Part shown: positions 18,543 through 28,689 of the stretch, piece by piece
Numbering within the stretch: the stretch's first letter is position 1
Layout of the letters: every line of letters begins with the position of its first letter
Assembly (NCBI GenBank): GCA_963700895.1
Contig: CAVOZI010000016.1
Coordinates: 372,001 to 436,000 of the forward strand
DNA length: 64,000 bases
Reading direction: 5' to 3'
Source of the DNA: Anderseniella sp963700895
Lineage (GTDB): Bacteria > Pseudomonadota > Alphaproteobacteria > Rhizobiales > Aestuariivirgaceae
Translations under genes and position numbers: made by a program
The notes under the pieces: model-generated
Database searches by the model: none
The model's input: only the letters and a program-made list of their open reading frames with translations
What the model was told of the DNA's origin: nothing

Positions 18543-20096
18543 ATGACCACCCACCACGACATTGTCCGGTTCCTGTCCAACGGCGCAGCCTTTGGCCTGG
18601 CTGCTGCGGAGGTTTCCAGGGTCGAGACCCACGGCGCGCTGGTCTTTCTGGCTGGCCATGAAGCTTGGAAGATCAAGAAGCCGGTGAAGTTCGACTACAT
18701 GGACTTTTCAACTCTCGACAAGCGCGAGGCCGCCTGCCGCCGCGAGATCGAAGTCAACCGGTCCAACGCCCCGCAAATCTATCTCGGGCTTGTGCCCGTC
18801 ACTCGCGAGGCGGGCGGTGGACTGGCACTGTGCGGCGAGGGAGAGCCCGTCGAATGGGCAGTGCACATGCGCCGCTTTGCCGATGATGCGCTGTTCACGT
18901 GCGTGGCCCGTGACGGCCGTCTCACGGCGGATGTGGTGGACAGCTTGTGCGCCGCCATCGTGGCGGCTCATCGTGCAGCACCTGTGCACACCGGCGCGGG
19001 CTTTGTTACTGCACGGCTGCAGCAGATCCTTGCGAGCCTCGACCGGTCCTTCACGCGGGCCGCTCCCGGCCTGCCGGACAACCTGGCAGCCACCTTCGCA
19101 AAGCGGACAGCCATGCACTTTGCCCACTGCAGGCCGGTGCTGGAGGCGCGCGAGGCGGAAGGCTTCGTGCGCCGCTGCCACGGCGACATGCACCTGCGCA
19201 ACATCGTGCTGCTCGACGGCCAGCCTGTGCTGTTCGATGCCATCGAGTTCTCGGAGGACCTGGCCACCATCGACGTCCTCTACGACCTTGCCTTCCTGCT
19301 GATGGACCTGTGCCATGAGGGACTGGCGCCCGAGGCCAACCGCTTGCTCAACGGCTACCTCCGCGAGTTTGCCCCGGCCGAAGCCGCCAGCCAGTTCGGC
19401 GGCCTGGCGGTATTGCCCTTGTTCATTGCCATGCGGGCCGGCGTGCGCGCCATGGTGCTGCTGGACCGCGCCGCCCAGCACCAGGGCAGTGCTGCCGATG
19501 CTGACCGGGCCGCGGCCATTGCCTACCTTGAGAATGCAGTATCTGAGGTGGCGCCTTCCATGCCCCGCCTGGTTGCCGTCGGCGGTTACTCCGGCACCGG
19601 CAAGACCACCGTTGCCCACCGCCTTGCCCCCGGCATCGAACCTTGCCCCGGCGCGCTTCACCTGCGCACCGACGTCGAACGAAAGCTGATGGCCGGGGTC
19701 GGGCTGAATGATCGCCTGCCGCCGGAAAGCTATACGAAAGAGGCCAGCGGCAAGGTCTATGCAGCCGTGTTCGAGAAGGCGCGGGCCGCACTGGAAGCCG
19801 GCTGGCCCGTGATCGTCGATGCGGCCTTCCTCGACAAGTCCGAGCGGGATGCGGTGGAGCAGCTTGGCCGCGAGTGCGGCGCCAGCTTTGACGGCTTGTG
19901 GCTCGAGGCGGATGAGGACACGTTGATCAAGCGTGTCAGTGCCCGCGAGGGCGACGCCTCGGATGCCACGGCTGATGTGGTCCGCAGGCAGCTGGCGCGC
20001 GGCGCTGGCGAGATCGGCTGGGCACGCGTGGATGCCGGCGCCAGCATTGACGTCGCTCTGGCGTCATGCCGTGAAGCGCTGGCCACTGAGCGGTAA
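18543..20096 (+). CDS. Bifunctional aminoglycoside phosphotransferase-like/ATP-binding kinase protein
   Basis: 517 residues in two parts. The N-terminal half is an APH-like kinase fold: the ATP-binding Lys in EAWKIKKPVKFDYMDFST, the catalytic loop CHGDMHLRNIVLLDG and the metal site LFDAIEFSEDL. The C-terminal half (from about residue 340) is a P-loop kinase with VGGYSGTGKTTVAHRLA and DVERKLM. This is the COG2187/COG0645 fusion seen in proteobacteria; the substrate is not known and no antibiotic resistance should be assumed. It is tail to tail with the next gene, 3 bases apart. Confidence 0.85.
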   Translation: MTTHHDIVRFLSNGAAFGLAAAEVSRVETHGALVFLAGHEAWKIKKPVKFDYMDFSTLDKREAACRREIEVNRSNAPQIYLGLVPVTREAGGGLALCGEGEPVEWAVHMRRFADDALFTCVARDGRLTADVVDSLCAAIVAAHRAAPVHTGAGFVTARLQQILASLDRSFTRAAPGLPDNLAATFAKRTAMHFAHCRPVLEAREAEGFVRRCHGDMHLRNIVLLDGQPVLFDAIEFSEDLATIDVLYDLAFLLMDLCHEGLAPEANRLLNGYLREFAPAEAASQFGGLAVLPLFIAMRAGVRAMVLLDRAAQHQGSAADADRAAAIAYLENAVSEVAPSMPRLVAVGGYSGTGKTTVAHRLAPGIEPCPGALHLRTDVERKLMAGVGLNDRLPPESYTKEASGKVYAAVFEKARAALEAGWPVIVDAAFLDKSERDAVEQLGRECGASFDGLWLEADEDTLIKRVSAREGDASDATADVVRRQLARGAGEIGWARVDAGASIDVALASCREALATER

Positions 20097-20099
20097 GCT

Positions 20100-20657
20100 T
20101 CAGATCTCGATGGTGTGGACGTGCACGTCCGTCGCGCCGTTTTGCTTCAGGGTTTCAACTGCGCGCATCTCGTCCTTCTCGCTGGTGGTGCGCACCCATA
20201 CAAGCAGTCCGCCGTGCTTCAACTGGTCCTCGATCTCCCGGGCGTGGTTCTCCCCGACCAGACCGGCGAGCACGCCGCCAATCAGACCGCCCGACGCACC
20301 ACCGGCAACCGCGGCCGCCAGCAGTGCCCCGAACGCGCCACCGGAGGCAACGGTTATGCCTGCCGCCGTCAATGCGCCGGCATACATCAGCCCGCCAATC
20401 AGCGCTCCTTCCGCATCTCCTATCGATTCGGTCGATACAAATGCCTTGCGCGGTACGGCCGGATCGTCCTCCAGCGACTTGGCATCATAGAAACGATGGC
20501 CCAGCTTGGTGCGGACCGTGTCTTCACCCGCCAGCAGGCTGATCTCCGCCCGGTCGAAACCGTTCTCTTCCAGCGCCTGGATGGCGGTTTCCATCTTGTC
20601 CGCGGCATCGAACACGCCGACGGCTTCGCGGATGGCGGTTGTGGTTGTCGCGTTCAT
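20100..20657 (-). CDS. Hypothetical protein with glycine-rich membrane hairpin
   Basis: 185 residues. The first 60 resemble stress-protein folds in which a helix-strand unit detects flavin or metals (FDAADKMETAIQALEENGFDRAEISLLAGED). Then a long Gly/Ala-rich hydrophobic region (GALIGGLMYAGALTAAGIT, GAFGALLAAAVAGGASGGLIGG) forms a glycine-zipper-type membrane hairpin. A second ferredoxin-like half follows (GGLLVWVRTTSEKDEMRAVETL, ending DVHVHTIEI). Such proteins are often annotated general stress protein. It lies between the kinase fusion and the groEL repeat region. No function assigned. Confidence 0.75.
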   Translation of the reverse strand: MNATTTTAIREAVGVFDAADKMETAIQALEENGFDRAEISLLAGEDTVRTKLGHRFYDAKSLEDDPAVPRKAFVSTESIGDAEGALIGGLMYAGALTAAGITVASGGAFGALLAAAVAGGASGGLIGGVLAGLVGENHAREIEDQLKHGGLLVWVRTTSEKDEMRAVETLKQNGATDVHVHTIEI

Positions 20658-20745
20658 CTGTCGTTCTCCCGAAGTGTGTTGTCATACGGGATAATTCGTC
20701 AGCTGACGGATGACGGATATGACAGAGATCAAAAGGGTTTTTGCA

Positions 20746-21086
20746 AAGCCGCAAATGAAAAGGGCGGCCACATGGGCCGCCCTTCGCATTTGTTCTGGCA
20801 GACGGCTTCTTAGAAGTCCATGCCGCCACCTGATCCGGGTAAACCGGATCAGGCACTTATGTGATGGGCGGCTTTATGGACTTCTCTCGAAGCCGCAAAT
20901 GAAAAGGGCGGCCACATGGGCCGCCCTTCGCATTTGGGCTTCTTAGAAGTCCATGCCGCCACCTGATCCGGGTAAACCGGATCAGGCACTTATGTGATGG
21001 GCGGCTTTATGGACTTCTCTCGAAGCCGCAAATGAAAAGGGCGGCCACATGGGCCGCCCTTCGCATTTGTTCTGGCAGACGGCTTC

Positions 21087-21104
<18 letters not shown>
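20746..21104. repeat. Tandem array of groEL 3'-end modules with interposed hairpin elements
   Basis: Three copies of a module holding the groEL terminator, stop codon and last codons lie at 20746-20827 (82 bases), 20890-20960 (71; it lacks TTCTGGCAGAC) and 21023-21104 (82, the genuine groEL end). Two identical 62-base spacers (20828-20889 and 20961-21022) separate them. Each spacer holds a perfect hairpin CCTGATCCGG GTAAA CCGGATCAGG and then an inverted near-copy of the groEL tail (ATGGGCGGC TTT ATGGACTTCTC). So each unit is a large inverted repeat as well as a direct one. This fills the 429-base gap between 20657 and groEL; short frames across it are not genes. Confidence 0.9.
21037..21061 (-). 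terminator. groEL terminator (gene-proximal copy)
   Basis: Stem AAGGGCGGCC / GGCCGCCCTT, 10 pairs with loop ACATG, followed on the minus strand by TTTTCATTTG. It lies 26 bases after the groEL stop. Two further copies stand beyond it at about 20760-20784 and 20904-20928. Confidence 0.8.
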
Positions 21105-22730
<1,626 letters not shown>

Positions 22731-22810
22731 GTTGAAAGGCTCCCTTGGAGTTGAATTGACTTACAGGTTTGGATTGACGATGAGCGTCAGGGAAGCTGGC
22801 CGGTCAGGGC

Positions 22811-23122
22811 TCAGGCGGCCTTCTTGGCCTTTTTTCCCTCAAGAACGCCCATGATGTCGCTTTCCTTCATGATCAGCAGCTCTTCGCCATCGATCTTGAC
22901 TTCGGTGCCGGACCACTTGCCGAACAGCACGATGTCGCCGACCTTGACGTCAAGGGCGATCAGCTTGCCGGCGTCGTCACGTGCGCCATCGCCAACGGCG
23001 ACGACTTCACCCTGCTGCGGCTTTTCCTGTGCGGAATCGGGGATGATGATGCCGCCGGCGGTCTTGGTGTCTTCCTGGACGCGGCGGACCACAACGCGGT
23101 CATGCAACGGACGGAACTTCAT
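22811..23122 (-). CDS. groES: Co-chaperonin GroES
   Basis: 103 residues. Starts MKFRPLHDRVVVRRVQEDTK, has the mobile loop with GGIIIPDSAQEKPQQGEVVAVG, then GDIVLFGKWSGTEVKIDGEE. The end carries a Lys/Ala-rich extension (EGKKAKKAA) a few residues longer than E. coli GroES. First gene of groES-groEL. Confidence 0.97.
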   Translation of the reverse strand: MKFRPLHDRVVVRRVQEDTKTAGGIIIPDSAQEKPQQGEVVAVGDGARDDAGKLIALDVKVGDIVLFGKWSGTEVKIDGEELLIMKESDIMGVLEGKKAKKAA

Positions 23123-23203
23123 GGGTTTAGTCTCCTCGGATAGGATCGGTTCGTTCGATTGTCCTAATGACAGGTCCTGTGAAACGCTTCACCGGACCCC
23201 CCG

Positions 23204-23230
23204 CTGGCACTCCTTTGTCGAGAGTGCTAA
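23204..23230 (-). promoter_or_regulatory. CIRCE operator (HrcA binding site)
   Basis: CTGGCACTC-N9-GAGTGCTAA on the plus strand; the consensus is TTAGCACTC-N9-GAGTGCTAA. One half is perfect and the other has two differences. It lies in the groES leader, just downstream of the promoter and about 80 bases before the start codon. HrcA would repress here and be relieved by heat shock. Confidence 0.9.
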
Positions 23231-23242
23231 CAGCTGCGCCGG

Positions 23243-23271
23243 GATTTAGGATGGCTCGTTGCCAACGTCAA
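23243..23271 (-). promoter_or_regulatory. groESL promoter
   Basis: On the minus strand TTGACG (23266-23271), a 17-base spacer and TAAATC (23243-23248). Transcription would begin near 23236, directly before the CIRCE element, which is the usual geometry. Confidence 0.75.
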
Positions 23272-23405
23272 GGCCGGGGCAGCAATTTTTTGCCGCCGGC
23301 GCGATAAAGTTGTCAGGATTGGTTAACCACGCAACCGGCCGCAACGGGCTTGCTCCAGCCTTCGAGGGGCCGGCGGCGGGAAGCTTGCGGGATACCAAAC
23401 GGGAA

Positions 23406-23789
23406 TTACTGGAAGCCGACCCTGCGGATCGTGGCCTGGACGTCCTTGCCCTTCCAGTTGACGACGGCGGTATCGTTGCACCAGCGGCCCTTGAACAGGC
23501 CCTGTTCGTCCTCGACCTTGAAGGTGAACCGGACGCAGCTGCCATCCTTGCTGACAAGGCCGCCCGTGTAGACGCCGGGAATTTTCAGCTGGATGCGGCA
23601 ATCGCGGGTCAGTTCGGCGCCAGCAGACTCTTCCTTGCCGCGAAAATTGCCGGTAATCATGTATTTTCCGGGCTCGGCCCAGTCATGACCGCACAGGCCG
23701 GCTGCCTGCACGGGAGCAGTGAAGCCGAAAACGGTCATTCCGCAACCCGCGACGAGAGACGGCAACTTCAACAGGTTTGCAGCGCGCAT
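23406..23789 (-). CDS. Secreted protein of unknown function
   Basis: 127 residues. A signal peptide (MRAANLLKLPSLVAGCGMTVFGFTAPVQAA, cleavage probably after QAA) is followed by a mature part with four Cys: LCGHDW, TRDCRIQL, DGSCVRFTF and GRWCNDTAVV, so two disulfides in the periplasm are possible. No family recognised. Several strands alternate with Lys/Arg, suggesting a small beta-sandwich. Monocistronic; divergent from the aminotransferase. The start at 23789 was picked because the upstream part of the longer frame lacks protein-like composition. Confidence 0.65.
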   Translation of the reverse strand: MRAANLLKLPSLVAGCGMTVFGFTAPVQAAGLCGHDWAEPGKYMITGNFRGKEESAGAELTRDCRIQLKIPGVYTGGLVSKDGSCVRFTFKVEDEQGLFKGRWCNDTAVVNWKGKDVQATIRRVGFQ

Positions 23790-24081
23790 GATGAGACCAA
23801 GTCCTGTCGGTAAGTGTTGTTCGCAAGTGCCTGCCTGGCCACCCTCCACAATCGCGGCACCGGCTGGACTGCAACTCTCCGGGGATAATGGTGACTTTCC
23901 CTGCAATTTGCAAGGTATCGTGCTCCGGAATCGTCGTTATCTGACCAGGCTTGACGCCTTCAACATGGCTCAATGCACATGACGGTGGTGTGAGCGGCCA
24001 GCCAAATCTGGCATGATGATCCGGCGGTTCATTTGCGTTAGTCTCATTTTCAAGATGTTCAAAATGCGGAGTATGTGAGCG

Positions 24082-25446
24082 ATGAACAAGCCGGCCCATC
24101 TCGACATGTCTGCCTGGGAGCCTACGCCGAACAATCTCGAGGCGTTCTTCATGGGCTTTACGCCCAATGCCGCCTTCAAGAAGCGTCCGCGGCTGATCGC
24201 CCGGGCCAAGGACATGCACTATTACGACATGAAGGGGCGGGCGCTGCTCGACGCCTCGGCGGGTCTGTGGTGCTCCAATGCAGGCCATTGCCGCCAGCCC
24301 ATCATCGAGGCGATCCAGAAGCAGGCGGCCGAACTCGACTTCGCGCCCACCTTCCAGTACGGCCACCCGAAGATTTTCGAACTGGCCTCGCGTCTTGCCA
24401 TGCTGGCGCCGGGCGACCTCAACTATGCCTTCTTCACCAATTCCGGCTCGGAAGCCGGCGATACCGCGCTGAAGATCGCGCTGGCTTATCACCGGTCGCG
24501 CGGCGAGGCATCCCGCACCCGGATGATCGGCCGTGAGCGCGGCTATCACGGCGTCGGTTTCGGCGGCATCTCGGTGGGCGGCATGGTGGCCAACCGCAAG
24601 TGGTTCGGCCCGCTGCTGCCGGGTTCCGACCACCTGCCGCACACCTACAACCGCGCCGAACAGGCCTTCACCAAGGGCGAGCCCGAGTGGGGCGCCCACC
24701 TGGCCGACGAACTGGAACGCATGGTGGCGTTGCACGACGCCTCGACCATCGCCGCGGTCATCGTCGAGCCGATGGCCGGTTCCACCGGCGTGCTGCCGCC
24801 GCCGAAGGGCTACCTGAAGCGGCTGCGCGAACTGTGCGACAAGCACGGCATCCTGCTGATTTTCGACGAAGTCATCACCGGCTTTGGCCGTTTGGGTCAC
24901 ACCTTCGCCGCTGAACGCTTCGGCGTTGTGCCGGACATGATCACATTTGCCAAGGGTGTCACCTCCGGCACCATCCCGATGGGCGGCGTGATGGTTCGCG
25001 ACCACATCTACAACGAGTTCATGGGCGGGCCGGAACACGTCATCGAACTGTTCCACGGCTACACCTATACAGGCCACCCGATGGCTGCCGCGGCCGCACT
25101 TGCCACGCTCGACCTGTACCGCGAGGAGCAGCTCTACGAGAACGTGCTGAAGCTTGAGGACAAGTGGGCGGATGCTGCCATGAGCCTCAAGGGCCACCCG
25201 CTGGTCGAGGATATCCGCACCCTTGGCCTCGTTGCGGCAATCGACATGACGCCGGTAGCCGGCACACCGGGCCTTCGCGCTTACAAGGCCATGGAAAATG
25301 GTTTCCACGATCATGACATCGTGCTGCGGATCACCGGCGACACCATCGCCCTGTCGCCGCCGCTGATGATCACTGAGGCCCAGATCGACGAGATCTTCAA
25401 TGAGAAGATCCCGGCCGTGCTGGACTCCGTGTCGAAACTTTCCTGA
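24082..25446 (+). CDS. Aspartate aminotransferase family protein, omega-amino acid:pyruvate type
   Basis: PLP-dependent class III aminotransferase, 454 residues. It is most like beta-alanine/omega-amino acid:pyruvate transaminases, which move terminal amino groups to pyruvate. The PLP site has SGSEAGDTALKIAL (phosphate binding), FDEVITGFGRLG with the Asp that contacts the pyridine N, and the Schiff-base Lys in TFAKGVTSGTIPMGG. The N-terminus (PTPNNLEAFFMGFTPN) and the DASAGLWCSNAGHCR segment are characteristic of this subgroup. Monocistronic, followed by a strong terminator. Exact substrate not determined. Confidence 0.92.
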   Translation: MNKPAHLDMSAWEPTPNNLEAFFMGFTPNAAFKKRPRLIARAKDMHYYDMKGRALLDASAGLWCSNAGHCRQPIIEAIQKQAAELDFAPTFQYGHPKIFELASRLAMLAPGDLNYAFFTNSGSEAGDTALKIALAYHRSRGEASRTRMIGRERGYHGVGFGGISVGGMVANRKWFGPLLPGSDHLPHTYNRAEQAFTKGEPEWGAHLADELERMVALHDASTIAAVIVEPMAGSTGVLPPPKGYLKRLRELCDKHGILLIFDEVITGFGRLGHTFAAERFGVVPDMITFAKGVTSGTIPMGGVMVRDHIYNEFMGGPEHVIELFHGYTYTGHPMAAAAALATLDLYREEQLYENVLKLEDKWADAAMSLKGHPLVEDIRTLGLVAAIDMTPVAGTPGLRAYKAMENGFHDHDIVLRITGDTIALSPPLMITEAQIDEIFNEKIPAVLDSVSKLS

Positions 25447-25469
25447 CACGCATTCGGTCGAAACAGTGA

Positions 25470-25495
25470 AGGCCGGGCGGGCAACCGCCCGGCCT
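25470..25495 (+). terminator. Rho-independent terminator of the aminotransferase gene
   Basis: 11-pair stem AGGCCGGGCGG / CCGCCCGGCCT with a GCAA loop, directly followed by TTTTGG. Confidence 0.88.
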
Positions 25496-25599
25496 TTTTG
25501 GTGCCGTTAAGGAAGGTTGAGAAACGTCAGACGGTGTCCTATGCTGCCCGGCGTCTGCTGGTTGTGCCTGGCAGGCGTTCGGGGGAGGCACTGTTTCGC

Positions 25600-26697
25600 A
25601 TGAGATTTGTTGTGTGGTTTTGTTGCGCGGTGGCGATTGCCGCCGCAGCGGCCCATGTTTTCGCGCCACAGCAGGCCGGCATCGCCGTTATCGTGGCGGT
25701 CACGATGCTGGTCTGCGCCCAGGTCGTGGCAATGATGGCTTCAGCGCCATCCGGGGAGAGCGAGGACGCCAGACTGGCCGCGCTCGCCAGGCGCATTTCG
25801 AAGAATGCCGCCGATATTGAAAAATTGCGAATTCAGGGCAGGGATCAGGCTCAAAAGGTCGCTGAACTCGAAAACCGCATGTCGCGCATGCCTCGGCGTG
25901 ACGTCGCCCTGATCACGCCGGGCGCCGCGATGGCGAAACAGTTGCCGCAATCGCAGGCCGCGCCGCCCGCCATCACGCCCAACGCCGCGCCGGCATCACC
26001 GGTCCTCTGCCTTGAGCCTGTGGTCAGGTTGTCGGAAAGCCGCACCGCCTATTACAAGGCAAGCCTGCAACGCCCGGGGCACCTGGCGGTTGTCAGCAAT
26101 GGCGATCCCGGCCACACCGGTCACGCCGATCACGACATCGAACTGTTTAGGCAGGTTCTTCCGGTGATGGCAAAACTGCGCGCCCGGCGCGGGGCGGCAG
26201 GTATCTTCGTGCCCGTCAGCACGGCAACCCTTGAAGACAGCGCCCGGCTGGAAGCCTATGTCGAGGCGTTGCAGGCAAGCCCGGTTGAATCTGCCGGTGT
26301 CGTTCTGGATATCCACGTCAGCGCCCTCTCCACGCTCGGTGAACCGGCCCTGCGCGGGCTGGCGTGGCTGGCAAGCCTGGGCGCCACCTTCTGCCTCACC
26401 GGGCCCGGGGCTGCGGCAATCGATCTTCCGGCCTTGTCTGAACTTGGCTTCACCTTTGTGGATGTGCCGTGCTGCGAGATGGTTGCGGCAAATGGCCAGT
26501 TGAGCCCCGCCATGGGCCACGTTATGCACGGTCTTGCCGTTTCCAGGCTTACCCTGATCACATCCGGAATGACGTCCGGCGACGAGGTAGCGGCGCTTTC
26601 CCGTTTCGCGGTCCTGGGGCGCGGACAGGCATTTGCCGCTCCCCGAGCCGTGCGTCCGCAGCCATCTCATGACTATCAGAGCCAGCAAGTAGCCTGA
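25600..26697 (+). CDS. Membrane protein with degenerate EAL-like domain
   Basis: 365 residues from ATG 25600, with GGGGGAGG 10 bases upstream. Two N-terminal helices (VVWFCCAVAIAAAAAHVF and GIAVIVAVTMLVCAQVVAMM), a coiled coil (KNAADIEKLRIQGRDQAQKVAELENRM), a Pro/Ala linker, and a C-terminal domain that follows the EAL fold pattern. The catalytic residues are missing: EAL-R becomes EPVVRL, the Asn strand is IFVPVSTATL, DDFG is CLTGPG, the Lys strand is FVDVPCC, EGVE is TSGMTSGD. So it probably cannot cleave c-di-GMP and may act as a binding or structural protein. It lies 4 bases before the HAD gene, a Rhizobiales pairing. Confidence 0.7.
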   Translation: MRFVVWFCCAVAIAAAAAHVFAPQQAGIAVIVAVTMLVCAQVVAMMASAPSGESEDARLAALARRISKNAADIEKLRIQGRDQAQKVAELENRMSRMPRRDVALITPGAAMAKQLPQSQAAPPAITPNAAPASPVLCLEPVVRLSESRTAYYKASLQRPGHLAVVSNGDPGHTGHADHDIELFRQVLPVMAKLRARRGAAGIFVPVSTATLEDSARLEAYVEALQASPVESAGVVLDIHVSALSTLGEPALRGLAWLASLGATFCLTGPGAAAIDLPALSELGFTFVDVPCCEMVAANGQLSPAMGHVMHGLAVSRLTLITSGMTSGDEVAALSRFAVLGRGQAFAAPRAVRPQPSHDYQSQQVA

Positions 26698-26701
26698 CCT
26701 T

Positions 26702-27583
26702 ATGACCTCACCACAAACCACCCTGATCAGCCGGGCGCAGGACCTCAGCCGCATGTTCCCGGTCTGGCTGTGCGACGTGTGGGGCGTCGTCCACGATGGC
26801 CGTCGGGCGTTTGCCGATGCCGTCGATGCCCTCACCCGCCACCGCAAGGCGGGCGGCTGCGTGGTGCTGATCACCAACGCGCCACGGCCGGCCAGTTCCG
26901 TCATTCCGCAGATGCGTGAGTTCGGCGTTCCTGACGAAGCCTGGGACGAGACGGTGACCTCCGGCGACGTGACCCGCGAACTGCTCAATCGCTGGAGCGG
27001 CGGCAATGTGCATCTCATTGGCCCGGAGGAAGACAATCCGCTGATCGAGGACCTGCCGATGCACTTTACCGGGCTTGCGCAGGCAGATGCGGTGCTGGTG
27101 ACGGGCCTGCGCCGCGATGGCCGTGACGGGCAACCGGCCGAGCAGCCGGAAGACTACCGGGCTGAACTGGCCGCCATCGCCCGGCGGGGCCTGCCCATGG
27201 TGTGCGCCAACCCGGACCGGGTGGTGGGGGTGGGCGGCAGGCTTTACCCCTGCGCCGGCGCCCTTGCAGACATCTATGCAGCACTGGGCGGTGAAGTGCA
27301 CATGGCCGGCAAGCCCTACAGCCCGATTTACGAGGTGGCGCTGGCGCGTGCGCGCAAGGTCATTGGCCGTGAGGTCCGCAATGGCGATGTCGTGGTCATC
27401 GGCGATGGCTTGCCCACCGACGTCGAAGGTGGCCGTGCCAACGGGTTTCCGGTGCATTTCATCACCGGTGGCATTCACGCCGCCGATCATGACGGCATCG
27501 ATGCACCGGCCATTGCCCGCGGGTTGGAAGCCACCATGGCCGGCCTGACCGTGGCTGGCGTGTCGCCCGACCTGTACTGGTAA
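26702..27583 (+). CDS. TIGR01459 family HAD-type hydrolase
   Basis: 293 residues, a class IIA (NagD-like) haloacid dehalogenase phosphatase. Motif I is LCDVWGVVHDG with the nucleophile Asp; the cap follows; motif III Lys is in HMAGKPYSP; motif IV is GDGLPTDVEGGRANG. TIGR01459 is a group nearly restricted to alphaproteobacteria, and its substrate is unknown. Lies between the EAL-like gene and ribF, probably one transcript. Next to ribF, a role in flavin phosphate metabolism is tempting but unproven. Confidence 0.9.
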   Translation: MTSPQTTLISRAQDLSRMFPVWLCDVWGVVHDGRRAFADAVDALTRHRKAGGCVVLITNAPRPASSVIPQMREFGVPDEAWDETVTSGDVTRELLNRWSGGNVHLIGPEEDNPLIEDLPMHFTGLAQADAVLVTGLRRDGRDGQPAEQPEDYRAELAAIARRGLPMVCANPDRVVGVGGRLYPCAGALADIYAALGGEVHMAGKPYSPIYEVALARARKVIGREVRNGDVVVIGDGLPTDVEGGRANGFPVHFITGGIHAADHDGIDAPAIARGLEATMAGLTVAGVSPDLYW

Positions 27584-27675
27584 CCCCTTGCACATGGCCC
27601 CGGGTTGCCGCACATAGGGCCGCTACAGGCCATCCAATGCCAGAATCCCAACCCGGTCCCCCGATCTAGTCGCCC

Positions 27676-28689
27676 ATGATTTCCTTGTCCGACAGTTCCG
27701 CCGTGCCCGCCGCCAGCCAGGGCGCAAGCGTTGCAATCGGCAACTTCGACGGCCTGCACCGCGGACACCAGGCGCTGCTGGCCGCAGCGCTGGATCAGGC
27801 GGAGGCAAGTGGCTGTCCGGCAGGTCTCGTCACTTTTGAGCCGCATCCGCGTTCGGTGTTCCAGCCGGACGAACCGTTGTTCCGGCTGTCGCCGCCTGAA
27901 CTCAAGTCGGCGCTGGCCCGTGCCTTCGGGGCTGACTTTTGTGCAGTCATCGGCTTTGACCGCGCGCTGGCCGCCATGGAGGCGGAAGACTTCGTGCGCC
28001 ACTATCTGGTCGGCAAGCTGGCCATCAGCCATGTGGTTTCGGGCTATGATTTTCACTTCGGCAAGGGCCGTCGCGGCAATCCGGACCTGCTCAAGGCGCT
28101 GGGCCGCGAACACGGCTTCGGCGTCACCATCGTCGACCAGGTAACCCGCGAGGACGGGGCCTCCCCCTATTCGTCGTCATCCATCAGGGCGGCCCTGCGC
28201 ACCGGCCACGTCTCGCCCGCCAACGCCCAGCTCGGCTACCGCTGGACCATTACCGGCACCGTGGTGGAGGGCGACCGGCGCGGCCGCACAATCGGCTTTC
28301 CCACTGTCAACATCATGCTGGAACCGGGCATCGAGCCGGCCCATGGCATCTACGCCGTGCGGGTGCGCGACCTGACCGCTGATCGCAGCAAGGTACTTTC
28401 GGGGGCCGCCTATTTCGGCTGGCGTCCTACCTTCGACACCAACCGGGTGTTCCTCGAGGTTTACCTGCTGGATTTCGAGGGCGACCTGTATGGCCACCGG
28501 TTGGCCGTCGAGTTCGTCGAAATGGTCCGCCCGGACCAGAAGTTCGCCAGCCTCGACGGGCTGATCGACCAGATGAACCAGGATTGCGAGAACATCCGGC
28601 TTGTCCTAGCAGCAGCGGGCGAGGCCGGTGATGGCGGATTGCCGCTGCTGGCGACGCAGCTCGACGGGTCCCTTTACGCCCATCTGTAA
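27676..28689 (+). CDS. ribF: Bifunctional riboflavin kinase/FAD synthetase
   Basis: 337 residues. Makes FMN from riboflavin, then FAD. The N-terminal adenylyltransferase half starts VAIGNFDGLHRGHQALL (HxGH-type site) and includes SSSIRAALRTG. The C-terminal kinase half has GRTIGFPTVNIML (PTAN-type motif) and ends DQMNQDCENIR. Length and order are normal. No FMN riboswitch is seen in the 92-base leader. Confidence 0.95.
   Translation: MISLSDSSAVPAASQGASVAIGNFDGLHRGHQALLAAALDQAEASGCPAGLVTFEPHPRSVFQPDEPLFRLSPPELKSALARAFGADFCAVIGFDRALAAMEAEDFVRHYLVGKLAISHVVSGYDFHFGKGRRGNPDLLKALGREHGFGVTIVDQVTREDGASPYSSSSIRAALRTGHVSPANAQLGYRWTITGTVVEGDRRGRTIGFPTVNIMLEPGIEPAHGIYAVRVRDLTADRSKVLSGAAYFGWRPTFDTNRVFLEVYLLDFEGDLYGHRLAVEFVEMVRPDQKFASLDGLIDQMNQDCENIRLVLAAAGEAGDGGLPLLATQLDGSLYAHL

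Noticed and set aside
18543..20096. Aminoglycoside resistance gene
   Set aside because: The APH-like half is fused to a P-loop kinase and lacks the residues of true resistance enzymes as a group; it is a widespread housekeeping-type fusion.
20710..20946. A 78-residue frame across the groEL repeats (MTDMTEIKRVFAKPQ...)
   Set aside because: It reads repeated terminator and tail DNA, giving the repeated MKRAATWAALRI; it is a product of the repeat array.
23683..25449. A 588-residue open frame antisense to the aminotransferase
   Set aside because: Same reason: the aminotransferase on the plus strand has all PLP motifs; the antisense frame has none.
27584..27675. FMN riboswitch before ribF
   Set aside because: The gap is only 92 bases and lacks the conserved RFN element segments.
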